Of a stretch of DNA of 64,000 bases, positions 30,193 to 38,571 are shown in pieces; the first letter of the stretch is position 1, and each line of letters begins with the position of its first letter. The notes under the pieces were generated by a model. That model was not told the DNA's origin. It saw nothing but the letters and a program-made list of their open reading frames with translations, and made no database searches. Origin of the DNA: Saprospiraceae bacterium (GTDB lineage: Bacteria; Bacteroidota; Bacteroidia; Chitinophagales; Saprospiraceae); assembly GCA_016718205.1 (NCBI GenBank), contig JADKEB010000003.1, forward strand, positions 186,001 to 250,000, in the 5' to 3' direction. Position numbers and translations under genes: made by a program.

Positions 30193-32202
30193 ATGTACAC
30201 CTATCTCATCCAAGCCTCGATCTGCCTTATCATACTCTACGGTATCTACCATTTTGTGCTGTCTGAGTTGACTTTTTTCAGACATAATCGTGTTTATCTG
30301 ATCGGTGCCATCATCCTGTCGCTTCTTGTTCCCGCCATAGCGCCCTATATAGTCATGTCACAGGAACAAATACCGGTAGTGCACTGGAGCTACATTGCGG
30401 CAGAAATGGAAAGTGTCTATGTTCAGTATGATGAAGGTTTTGATTACACCATGTGGATGTGGGCCCTACTGGGTGTAATTTACTTTACAGGCGTATCTGT
30501 AGTATTGGCAAGGATGATTTTCGGACTCAGTAAGATATACAAATATTTCCTTTCGGGTGAGAAGGAAGTCAAAAATGGATTTAACATCATCACGACCGAC
30601 TCCGTCCACCTGCCATTTTCATTTTTCAAAAGTGTATATATAAGCCGGCACATACCTCTGAGTGATCATGTACAGACGATCCTCGACCATGAAGAAATCC
30701 ACATTAAGCACTGGCACACTGTCGACGTCCTTTTTGCCGAGGCAATTCAGGCTTTTTTCTGGTTCAATCCGGTGATGATATTTTACAAACGTGCCTTGCG
30801 TCAGGCGCACGAATATCTTGCTGATGACATCATCTGCAGCAAAAATTCTGTAAGTAGCTACACGGAGATATTGCTCAGCAAATCACAGACAGGTATGGGA
30901 CTGGCGCTGACCAATCAATTTTTTCATTCACAAATCAAAAAACGTATTGAAATGATGACAAAAAATAAAACAGACCGGCATGCTGCATGGAAGTATGCCC
31001 TGGTGCTGCCGGCATTGATGGGTTTACTTTTTGTATTTTCCTGCAAAGAGAGTCCGAAACAAACATCTTCTGATACAAATAAAGACACGCCAAAAGAAGG
31101 GTACTACTATACTGATAAAGAAATGGAAGGTGTAGAAAGAGTTGTAGAAATAATGCCAGAGTTTCCGGGTTGTGAACACATCACCGATATCAAACAAAGA
31201 GCAGAATGCGCCCAGACCAAAATGCTGGAATATATCTATCAAAACCTGAAATACCCAACTCTGGCAAGACAACAAGGTATATCAGGACAGTGTGTAGCAC
31301 AATTTATTGTATCTACCGATGGTACTATCGAAAATATCAAAATAGTCAAAGATATAGGTGAAGGTTGCGGAGAGGCAGTAAATGATGTTCTAACATCTAT
31401 GAATAATATGCCGCAAAAATGGAATCCTGGTAAACAAAATAATAAATTGGTAAAAGTACTGTACACATTACCCGTAAAGTTTAGCCTGGATGATAATACA
31501 GCCCCTGAGAAAAAAATTGGTAAGCTGTCACGTCCGAAAAAAACAGAGCCAGACCATAAGGGACTCTTGAACATTCTTTTGACCAGACAATCCACAGAAA
31601 GGCCGTTGCTTATCGTTGATGGTGAGGAAAAGGAGACAAATTACCTTTCAAAAAAAGGATTTATGAGTGGTGATGTTACTATTATTCTACCGAGTGAAGC
31701 AGAAAAGATATATGGTGAAGCTGCAAAGCATGGGTGTGTAAAAATTGCAAATCCAAAATTTGACATCAACAAAGTTGTGGATGCATTTTACAAACATATC
31801 AAAGATGAAGAATATTCTAAAAAATTAATTAAATCGTTTTCTGATACTGAAAATACAGACTCTTTGAGGATGTATAAAAACAAAATAAGCCAAATTATGG
31901 AAAAAACCAGACCTATTATGATCGCTGCCATAAAAGAACAAGAATCCAGAAGTCTGGATGTAAATCTGACCCGACTTGCCAAAGGTGAAGAGGTCAAATT
32001 ACCTACTACATTCAAAATAAAGAATAATGACTCGGAAGAAGATGTACAGATAAAAAAAGGAGATTTATTTGTATCCGGAAATGGGATCAGACTTGATGAG
32101 GATATAGATTATGTCGTCGATTATGGAAAATCAACAATAAAAATCACAAATCCATTTGTGATAAATGGAAAACAATCATTGAATGTTTCATTTAAAAAAT
32201 AA
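30193..32202 (+). CDS. M56 (BlaR1-like) membrane metallopeptidase with TonB C-terminal domain
   Basis: The first ~285 residues are a BlaR1-type domain: helices at ~3-22, 35-56 and 90-112, the zinc motif HEEIH at 166-170 with the downstream QAHEYLADD glutamate, and a last helix at ~262-284 ending LLFVFSCKES. Residues ~318-437 are a TonB C-terminal domain starting MPEFPGCEH, with conserved cysteines. A degenerate plug-like segment (RPLLIVDGEE...KIYGEAAKHG) and a tail unlike known domains (DEDIDYVVDYGKSTIKI) follow. No penicillin-binding sensor domain is present, so the signal is unknown. It lies 6 bp before its paralogue. Confidence 0.85.
   Translation: MYTYLIQASICLIILYGIYHFVLSELTFFRHNRVYLIGAIILSLLVPAIAPYIVMSQEQIPVVHWSYIAAEMESVYVQYDEGFDYTMWMWALLGVIYFTGVSVVLARMIFGLSKIYKYFLSGEKEVKNGFNIITTDSVHLPFSFFKSVYISRHIPLSDHVQTILDHEEIHIKHWHTVDVLFAEAIQAFFWFNPVMIFYKRALRQAHEYLADDIICSKNSVSSYTEILLSKSQTGMGLALTNQFFHSQIKKRIEMMTKNKTDRHAAWKYALVLPALMGLLFVFSCKESPKQTSSDTNKDTPKEGYYYTDKEMEGVERVVEIMPEFPGCEHITDIKQRAECAQTKMLEYIYQNLKYPTLARQQGISGQCVAQFIVSTDGTIENIKIVKDIGEGCGEAVNDVLTSMNNMPQKWNPGKQNNKLVKVLYTLPVKFSLDDNTAPEKKIGKLSRPKKTEPDHKGLLNILLTRQSTERPLLIVDGEEKETNYLSKKGFMSGDVTIILPSEAEKIYGEAAKHGCVKIANPKFDINKVVDAFYKHIKDEEYSKKLIKSFSDTENTDSLRMYKNKISQIMEKTRPIMIAAIKEQESRSLDVNLTRLAKGEEVKLPTTFKIKNNDSEEDVQIKKGDLFVSGNGIRLDEDIDYVVDYGKSTIKITNPFVINGKQSLNVSFKK
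30613..31004 (+). repeat. near-identical tract shared by the two M56 genes, copy 1
   Basis: This 392-bp segment, coding for the zinc-site region and approach to the last helix, matches 32629-33020 with six mismatches. Sequence on both sides is clearly more divergent, including at silent positions. Gene conversion or recombination between the paralogues explains this best. Confidence 0.9.
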
Positions 32203-32208
32203 CTGACT

Positions 32209-35200
32209 ATGTACACCTACCTCATCCAATCATCCGCTTGTCTCATCATACTCTACGGCATATACAATTTTATACTGGCTGACCTGACATTTTTCAGGCA
32301 CAACAGGGCCTATCTTTTATGGGCATTGGTCATATCACTCCTCGTTCCGCTTGTGGCACCATATCTGGTTCTTCCTCAGGAACAGGTGCCGGTGATCCAC
32401 TGGAGCTATGTAGCTATGGAGATGGACACCATCTACGTCACTTACAATGATAAAATGGATTATTTGGACATGTTGTGGATGTTTGCCGGCATTGTGTATT
32501 TCGTGGGTGTGCTGGTGGTGCTTTCCCGTATGATATATGGAATTGTTAAGATCATAAAATACCACCAATCGGGAGTCATGGAGACAAAAAACGGATACAA
32601 CATCGTCACAACCGAAGGCGTCCACCTACCATTTTCATTTTTCAAAAGTGTATATATAAGCCGGCACATACCTCTGAGTGATCATGTACAGACGATCCTC
32701 GACCATGAAGAAATCCACATTAAGCACTGGCACACTGTCGACGTCCTTTTTGCCGAGGCAATTCAGGCTTTTTTCTGGTTCAATCCGGTGATGATATTTT
32801 ACAAACGTGCCTTGCGTCAGGCACACGAATATCTGGCTGATGACATCATCTGCAGCAAAAATTCTGTAAGTAGCTACACGGAGTTATTGCTCAGCAAATC
32901 ACAGACAGGTATGGAACTGGCGCTGACCAATCAATTTTTTCATTCACAAATCAAAAAACGTATTGAAATGATGACAAAAAATAAAACAAACCGGCATGCT
33001 GCGTGGAAGTATGCCCTGGTACTCCCATTGCTGATGGGATTGGTAGTGGTTTTTTCTTCTTCGGAGATTAAGAGTGATGTTCAAAAAGTATTAGCAGGTA
33101 TAACCGACACCATACCTGTTACCCAACGTGTAAATTTAGATGAAATACAAACACTGTCAGTAAAAAACGAAACAATCAGTATCACTTTAAAAAACGGAGA
33201 AGTAGAATCTTATGATCTGTCCGACTCCAAAGAATCTGAAATTTTTCAAGAAAAATATGGTGAATTGGCACCACCACCACTTCCGCCTCCACCCATGCTA
33301 CATGGAAATGCCCTGATCCCGGAAGGTGTGGAGTCTATAAAAGTCGAAGAAGATCGTATCATTGTAAAGCAGACAAATGGTATTTCAAAGTTCTTCTATT
33401 TATCGGATGAAGGGGACATGAAGACGTATAAAAATTTTTATGGTGAAATTCCAAAACCTCCTGTGCCTCCTTCTCCACCTACTATTAATGAACAACAGCC
33501 ATCATTCCCACCACCACCATCCAATGTAAAGGCAATAACTCAATTTTTGGGTCAGAAATCCAAACCTTTATTTGTAATAGACGGAAATAAATTGGAAAGT
33601 GAACAAAAATTAAATATCCATCCCGGAGATATAGAAAATGTATCAGTTCTTAAAGGCGAGTCTGCTACTAACCTTTATGGTGAAGAAGGAAAAAACGGAG
33701 TGGTCCTTGTCACGACAAAGTCTGCAAAAAAAGATAACGGAGAGATTTTCAAAGTTGTGGAACAAATGCCGCGTTTCCCGGGATGCGAAGACTTACCTTA
33801 TGGACACGAAAGAGACGACTGTGCAAAAACCAAGATGCTCGAGTACATCTACCAAAACCTGAAGTACCCTCAGGAAGCCAGAAAAAATAATGTGGAAGGG
33901 CAGGTTGTCCTGCAATTTGTGGTGGAGAAAGATGGAAGGTTAAATGATATTAAAGTGGTGAGAGACATCGGTGCTGGTTGTGGCATCGCTGCCAGACAGG
34001 TCATCGAGAATATGAATGCTATGAAGTCCAGATGGATACCGGGAAAACAAAGTGGAAAGGATGTCAGAGTACTGTACACATTGCCTGTTAAGTTTAAGCT
34101 GGAAGGCTCAAGTGTGAGTAAAGCATCTGCCACCGATAACGATAAGATGATGAAAAATTTTCCATTTATGGTTACCTGGAAAGAATGTGCAGGAGTGGAA
34201 AATTTTTATGAGCGTTTCCCATGCAGTTTTAAAAAAACAAGTGAATTCATACAGACCAAGGTAAACTATCCGGAAGAAGCAGTAAAAAACAAGATAGAAG
34301 GAATGTGTCAGGTAAGAGCCTACTTTGATGAGAAAGGAAAGCTTATCAAGGCAGAAATCAAGGAAGACATTGGTTTTGGTTGTGGTCAAGAAGCTCTAAG
34401 AGTAGTGAAACTGATACCAGAAATGTCGCCTGCATTGCAAGATGGTATACCAACACAAGGAGTATTGCAGATACCTGTGACGTTTAAATTAGCAAAAAAT
34501 GGAGCAAAAAAACTGGCAGCGACTAATTTAACTGTGTCAGCATTTGGTATATCGGCAAAGAAAGTACTCAATGAGAAACCCACAGTAGTAAAAAGCACTA
34601 AATACCCTACAGCAATATCAGAAGTAGATCAATTACCATGGTTGGACGCATGTGCACATCTCGCAGATATGGATGAACGGAAGAAATGTGCGGAAAATAA
34701 ATTTTTAAGCACTTTATATTCAAACATAAAATATCCAAAAGTGGCGAGAGAAAAAGGAGTGACAGGTGTAGTATATGCTCAATTTGTTGTCAATAAAAAA
34801 GGTGAAATCGACGATATAAGAGTTTTAAGTGATATTGGTTATGGTACAGACGACATAGTAATGAGTGCTATAGAAAAATTAAAAAATTCCGATAGCTGGA
34901 TACCTGGCAGGAAGAATGGAAAAGAAGTGGATGTATTATACCAAACATCAATAAAATTTGAATTGGAAGGGGATATTAGGAGAATGGTTAGCATGAATTC
35001 TTTAGAGTCTAAACTATCTAATGTAAAGATTTTTCCTAACCCAAGCCAGGATTTGATACAGGTTTCATTTGAAGGAGAGCCAATGGATGTTGAAATTAAT
35101 TTATTTGACGTTTCAGGCAAATCATTGAAAACACAAAAATTTAGTAATGACCAAACTCAGTTTAGAGGCTCCATTGATATATCAGATTTGAATATCAAGG

Positions 35201-35268
35201 GAAATGTCACTGTGATAATAAATCAAAACAACAAAATGGTTCGACAACAGATTGTGGTCTTAAAATAG
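32209..35268 (+). CDS. M56 metallopeptidase with plug-like segment, three TonB_C domains and T9SS tail
   Basis: The 1019-aa protein repeats the BlaR1-like layout (HEEIH at 166-170, last helix ~262-284). Proline-rich linkers (LAPPPLPPPP, PKPPVPPSPP) follow, then a SusC-style plug motif at ~450-505 (KPLFVIDGN, SVLKGESATNLYGEEG). Three TonB C-terminal domains come next: ~515-635 (MPRFPGCED), ~656-765 and ~807-925. The end (~936-1019) reads VKIFPNPSQDLIQVSF and VDVSG-like strands, a T9SS type A sorting domain. A T9SS tail on an inner-membrane protease is odd and suggests that the exterior part is released or that the tail has another use. A terminator follows. Confidence 0.85.
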   Translation: MYTYLIQSSACLIILYGIYNFILADLTFFRHNRAYLLWALVISLLVPLVAPYLVLPQEQVPVIHWSYVAMEMDTIYVTYNDKMDYLDMLWMFAGIVYFVGVLVVLSRMIYGIVKIIKYHQSGVMETKNGYNIVTTEGVHLPFSFFKSVYISRHIPLSDHVQTILDHEEIHIKHWHTVDVLFAEAIQAFFWFNPVMIFYKRALRQAHEYLADDIICSKNSVSSYTELLLSKSQTGMELALTNQFFHSQIKKRIEMMTKNKTNRHAAWKYALVLPLLMGLVVVFSSSEIKSDVQKVLAGITDTIPVTQRVNLDEIQTLSVKNETISITLKNGEVESYDLSDSKESEIFQEKYGELAPPPLPPPPMLHGNALIPEGVESIKVEEDRIIVKQTNGISKFFYLSDEGDMKTYKNFYGEIPKPPVPPSPPTINEQQPSFPPPPSNVKAITQFLGQKSKPLFVIDGNKLESEQKLNIHPGDIENVSVLKGESATNLYGEEGKNGVVLVTTKSAKKDNGEIFKVVEQMPRFPGCEDLPYGHERDDCAKTKMLEYIYQNLKYPQEARKNNVEGQVVLQFVVEKDGRLNDIKVVRDIGAGCGIAARQVIENMNAMKSRWIPGKQSGKDVRVLYTLPVKFKLEGSSVSKASATDNDKMMKNFPFMVTWKECAGVENFYERFPCSFKKTSEFIQTKVNYPEEAVKNKIEGMCQVRAYFDEKGKLIKAEIKEDIGFGCGQEALRVVKLIPEMSPALQDGIPTQGVLQIPVTFKLAKNGAKKLAATNLTVSAFGISAKKVLNEKPTVVKSTKYPTAISEVDQLPWLDACAHLADMDERKKCAENKFLSTLYSNIKYPKVAREKGVTGVVYAQFVVNKKGEIDDIRVLSDIGYGTDDIVMSAIEKLKNSDSWIPGRKNGKEVDVLYQTSIKFELEGDIRRMVSMNSLESKLSNVKIFPNPSQDLIQVSFEGEPMDVEINLFDVSGKSLKTQKFSNDQTQFRGSIDISDLNIKGNVTVIINQNNKMVRQQIVVLK
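32629..33020 (+). repeat. near-identical tract shared by the two M56 genes, copy 2
   Basis: Partner of 30613-31004, exactly 2016 bp downstream, with six mismatches in 392 bp. It is a direct repeat, so recombination between the copies could delete one gene. Confidence 0.9.
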
Positions 35269-35303
35269 GTATTGTCAAATCTGAGTACCCTTTAAAAGTA
35301 AAA

Positions 35304-35342
35304 AAAGGAGACAATCATCAATATTTTGGTTGTCTCCTTTTA
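35304..35342 (+). terminator. intrinsic terminator of the blaI-M56 operon
   Basis: AAAGGAGACAA (35304-35314) pairs perfectly with TTGTCTCCTTT (35330-35340) around a 15-nt loop, then T-rich sequence. It comes 35 bp after the second M56 stop codon. Confidence 0.85.
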
Positions 35343-35422
35343 CATTTTTAATAAATAGCTGTATCTTTACATCAAGAAAACAACAAAGCTATTTCCTGAT
35401 ATAACTAAAAGTAAATTTAGTC

Positions 35423-35914
35423 ATGAAGAAACGAAATTTAAAAAAATATGTCTTAATACTATCGTTTCTGTCAATAGTATTTTCATCTGGAAGCATCAAT
35501 GCTCAATCTGATAAACCTAACACTAATGAAAATAAAATAAATGGTTATGAAATTACAAAAGTAGCAGAAGAAATGCCCAGATTCCCAGGATGTGAAGACA
35601 AAATATCTGATAAAGAAAAAGAGGATTGTGCCAGAACCAAAATGCTGGAGTATGTATATAGAAACCTGACATATCCAACAAAAGCCAGAAAAAAAAGGAC
35701 GCAAGGGCAAACTGTATTACAATTTGTTGTCACAGATGAAGGCAGAATAGATCATGTCAACATTGTCAGAGATATTGGTGATGGATGTGGCGATGCAGTC
35801 AAAAAAGTAATAGAAAGTATGAACCAGATGAATGAGAGTTGGATTCCTGGAAGGAAAGGAGGAAAAAATGTAAATGTAATATATACCTTGCCTGTAAAAT
35901 TTAGTTTGCGCTAA
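35423..35914 (+). CDS. exported single TonB C-terminal domain protein
   Basis: The 163-aa protein has a signal peptide (YVLILSFLSIVFSSGSINAQ) and a single TonB_C domain with MPRFPGCEDK, CARTKMLEYVYRNLTYP, GQTVLQFVV and WIPGRKGGKNVNVIYTLPV, very close to the first TonB domains of both M56 proteins. It lacks the TonB transmembrane anchor and proline-rich spacer, so it cannot transduce energy alone. It is separated from the operon by a terminator and has its own near-consensus -7 box (TATCTTTA near 35362). It may compete for or modulate the same partner. The spacer downstream (35915-36113) shows no gene. Confidence 0.8.
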   Translation: MKKRNLKKYVLILSFLSIVFSSGSINAQSDKPNTNENKINGYEITKVAEEMPRFPGCEDKISDKEKEDCARTKMLEYVYRNLTYPTKARKKRTQGQTVLQFVVTDEGRIDHVNIVRDIGDGCGDAVKKVIESMNQMNESWIPGRKGGKNVNVIYTLPVKFSLR

Positions 35915-36113
35915 TCCTATAAAATGAAAAAGAGCTATAAAAATAATCATTACAAATATGACTGATCACTCACCCAAAAGATTGTGATATATAAGCAAAT
36001 TACAACCTCGTATTCCTACAGCTTAAAAAAAGGGGGTAATCATTTTTTTGTAACCCAATGTTTTCATAAGAAACGTATGACAGCATTTATTTGGAAATCA
36101 CTACCTTTGTACC

Positions 36114-36743
36114 ATGATAACAACACAAAACTTAAGATACGCTTATCAAGGTAGTGCCGAACTGGAGTTTCCGGATTTTACTTGCGAGCCCAATGATGTG
36201 ATGTTGATCCTGGGTACTTCCGGCGTAGGTAAGACCACTTTGTTGCATTTATTGGGAGGCATCCTTACCACACAGCAGGGCAATATCAATATCAATGGCA
36301 CCGAAATCAACAAACTCACAGGAAGCGAACTCGACAACTTCAGAGGGCGCAACATAGGCATCGTCTTTCAGCAGAATCATTTTGTACATTCGATCAATGT
36401 GCTCGAAAATGTTTTGCTCGCTCAAAGTATGGCCGGAAAACCAACCGACAAAAAACTTTGCATGAACTTGCTGGAACGTCTCAATATCGGAGATAAGGCC
36501 ACCAAAAAAATCAAAAATCTGAGTCAAGGTGAAAAACAGAGAGTGGCGATAGCCCGCGCACTGGTAAATGGTCCGAAATTGATCCTTGCCGACGAGCCTA
36601 CCTCTGCACTGGATGATATCAACTGTACCGAAGTATTGTCTCTACTGGAAGAGCAGGCTAAAGCCGTTGGATCAGCCCTGATCGTAGTCACCCATGACAC
36701 CAGATTGAAAGACAAAATTGCTCACAGAATAATATTACAATAA
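36114..36743 (+). CDS. LolD/MacB-type ABC transporter ATP-binding protein
   Basis: The 209-aa ATPase has Walker A LGTSGVGKTTLLHLLGG, signature LSQGEKQRVAIARAL, Walker B LILADEPTSALD and the H-loop VVTHDTRL. It pairs with the FtsX-type permease that starts 2 bp after its stop. Such pairs drive mechanotransmission or extraction from the inner membrane more than classical import. A perfect TACCTTTG box at 36102-36109 ends only 4 bp before the ATG; if it is real the message would be almost leaderless. Confidence 0.9.
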   Translation: MITTQNLRYAYQGSAELEFPDFTCEPNDVMLILGTSGVGKTTLLHLLGGILTTQQGNININGTEINKLTGSELDNFRGRNIGIVFQQNHFVHSINVLENVLLAQSMAGKPTDKKLCMNLLERLNIGDKATKKIKNLSQGEKQRVAIARALVNGPKLILADEPTSALDDINCTEVLSLLEEQAKAVGSALIVVTHDTRLKDKIAHRIILQ

Positions 36744-36745
36744 CT

Positions 36746-38050
36746 ATGAACATATTAACACTCGCATGGCGTAATATTATCAGCAATCCACTGAACCTTC
36801 TCATGAGTATCATCCTGTTTGGATTGGGAGTAGGACTTATATCCTTTTTACTGCTATTCAATACCCAACTCAAAGATAAATTTGATAAAAACCTTGCGGA
36901 AATAGACCTAGTAGTCGGTGCAAAAGGCAGCCCGCTACAGATGATCTTGTGCAATATGTACCACATCGACAATCCTACAGGCAATATTCCCATAAAAAAC
37001 GCAGCACCCTTGTTGAAGGATTTACATCCACTCATCAAAAAGGCGATTCCACTTTCACTGGGAGACAATTATAAATCTTATCGAATTGTAGGTTCCAACC
37101 ACGATATCGTAGAGTTGTACGGAGGAAAACTCAAGGAAGGCCAGCTCTGGAAAAAAGACCTCGAGGTGACCATAGGTAAATCTGTGGCTGATGAGACAGG
37201 ATTGAAGATCGGAGATACTTTTTCAAGTGCCCATGGATTTGTCGAAGATGATCATGTACATGATGAGCATTCATTCTCAGTTACAGGTATTCTGGAAGGT
37301 ACGGGTACTGTCATGGATCAACTTATCCTCACCAACACGGCATCTGTCTGGAAAGTCCACGAAGGTCATGGTGATGAAATTGAAACCCATGATCACGCCC
37401 ACGAAGGGGAAGAACATGACCATGCTCATGGAGACGATCACCCTCATGATGATGGTCATATCCATGACAATAGTAATCAGGACTTACTTCACCATATGGA
37501 CCAGGAAATCACTTCTGTGCTGATCCAGTATAAAAACAGAACCAACTTCCAGGCACTCAATTTCGGGAGGAATATCAATGAAAATACCGAAATGCAAGCT
37601 GCTTCACCGGCGATAGAGATCAACAGACTTTACAATATGATCGGTGTAGGTACCGACGCCCTGAGAGGATTGGCCATCCTGATAGCCATAGTTTCTGCAC
37701 TCAGTATATTTATCTCTTTGTTCAAAAGTATGAGGGAAAGAAAGTATGAACTTGCATTGATGAGAGTCATGGGTGCTGGAAGAAGTAAAGTATTTTCACT
37801 CATCATACTTGAAGGGTTGATTTTGGCTGTCATCGGATTTTTAATAGGAACAATTCTGTGTCATATCGGAATGGAAACCATTGCCAGGTACCTTAAAGCT
37901 GACTTCAGATATAGTTTTACAGGTTGGAGATGGATTCAAGAAGAGTGGTGGGTTTTAGGTGTATCCCTTGTTTTGGGTTTTGTTGCTGCGTTGATTCCAG
38001 CTATTCAGGCTGCCAGAACAGACATTAACAAAACTTTATCTGAAAAATAA
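36746..38050 (+). CDS. FtsX/MacB-type ABC permease with His-rich extracytoplasmic loop
   Basis: The 434-aa protein has one N-terminal helix (~18-40), a large periplasmic domain and three C-terminal helices (~300-322, 345-370, 395-420), the type VII ABC layout. An unusual His/Asp-rich stretch at about residues 165-250 (DDHVHDEHSF, HDHAHEGEEHDHAHG) could bind zinc or other metals. With the ATPase and the DUF3299-like protein it resembles zinc-responsive LolCDE-like operons of proteobacteria; from memory, the Zur-controlled PA4063-PA4066 of Pseudomonas. The metal link is inferred. Confidence 0.85.
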   Translation: MNILTLAWRNIISNPLNLLMSIILFGLGVGLISFLLLFNTQLKDKFDKNLAEIDLVVGAKGSPLQMILCNMYHIDNPTGNIPIKNAAPLLKDLHPLIKKAIPLSLGDNYKSYRIVGSNHDIVELYGGKLKEGQLWKKDLEVTIGKSVADETGLKIGDTFSSAHGFVEDDHVHDEHSFSVTGILEGTGTVMDQLILTNTASVWKVHEGHGDEIETHDHAHEGEEHDHAHGDDHPHDDGHIHDNSNQDLLHHMDQEITSVLIQYKNRTNFQALNFGRNINENTEMQAASPAIEINRLYNMIGVGTDALRGLAILIAIVSALSIFISLFKSMRERKYELALMRVMGAGRSKVFSLIILEGLILAVIGFLIGTILCHIGMETIARYLKADFRYSFTGWRWIQEEWWVLGVSLVLGFVAALIPAIQAARTDINKTLSEK

Positions 38051-38116
38051 GTCATCTTTGTCACAATTGAAACACTATCAGCGTTATAGTGATTGAAAGT
38101 AATAAATACATAAAAA

Positions 38117-38566
38117 ATGGTCAGAATCATCGTTTTTTTCTTCCTGATTGGGCTTAGCTTACCTGAGATGTATGCCCAGCAGCCGCTTACTGACAATATC
38201 TGGAAGACACTTTCAAAGATCAGCTACAAAAAAGAATATGACGAGTTGATGGGATTTAAGATAGATAAGCCGGTCTTTGGCGAATCTGTCAAAGCCCTGG
38301 AGGGGAAGGAAATCACCATCAAAGGTTATATCATTCCTGTAGAAGGATACAAGTCACATAAAGAGTTTATTTTTTCGGCATTCCCTTACAGCATGTGCTT
38401 TTTCTGCGGTGGAGCAGGACCAGAGACTGTGATGGAAGTGGAAGCAACAGAAGGTATCAAATACTCTGCCGACGCCATTATCATCAAGGGTATCATGAAA
38501 CTCAATGACAAGGATATCAACAGACTGATGTACAAATTGGTCAATGCAAAACTGGTGAAAAGCTAA
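38117..38566 (+). CDS. exported DUF3299-like small protein
   Basis: The 149-aa protein has a signal peptide (IVFFFLIGLSLPEMYAQ) and a small beta domain: LEGKEITIKGYIIPVEG, then FPYSMCFFCGGAGPETVMEV with a CxxC pair. Similar OB-like proteins (DUF3299) accompany FtsX-type ABC exporters in metal-regulated operons. It lies 66 bp behind the permease on the same strand. The CxxC in an exported protein could bind metal or form a disulfide; no activity is known. Confidence 0.65.
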   Translation: MVRIIVFFFLIGLSLPEMYAQQPLTDNIWKTLSKISYKKEYDELMGFKIDKPVFGESVKALEGKEITIKGYIIPVEGYKSHKEFIFSAFPYSMCFFCGGAGPETVMEVEATEGIKYSADAIIIKGIMKLNDKDINRLMYKLVNAKLVKS

Positions 38567-38571
38567 TTTTT

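Noticed and set aside
29808..35268. Beta-lactam resistance operon (blaI-blaR1-bla)
   Set aside because: No penicillin-binding sensor domain and no beta-lactamase; only the BlaI and M56 parts are shared.
37227..37523. Met-rich open frame overlapping the permease
   Set aside because: It is the alternative reading of the His/Asp-rich tract (CAT/GAT codons) of the permease gene.
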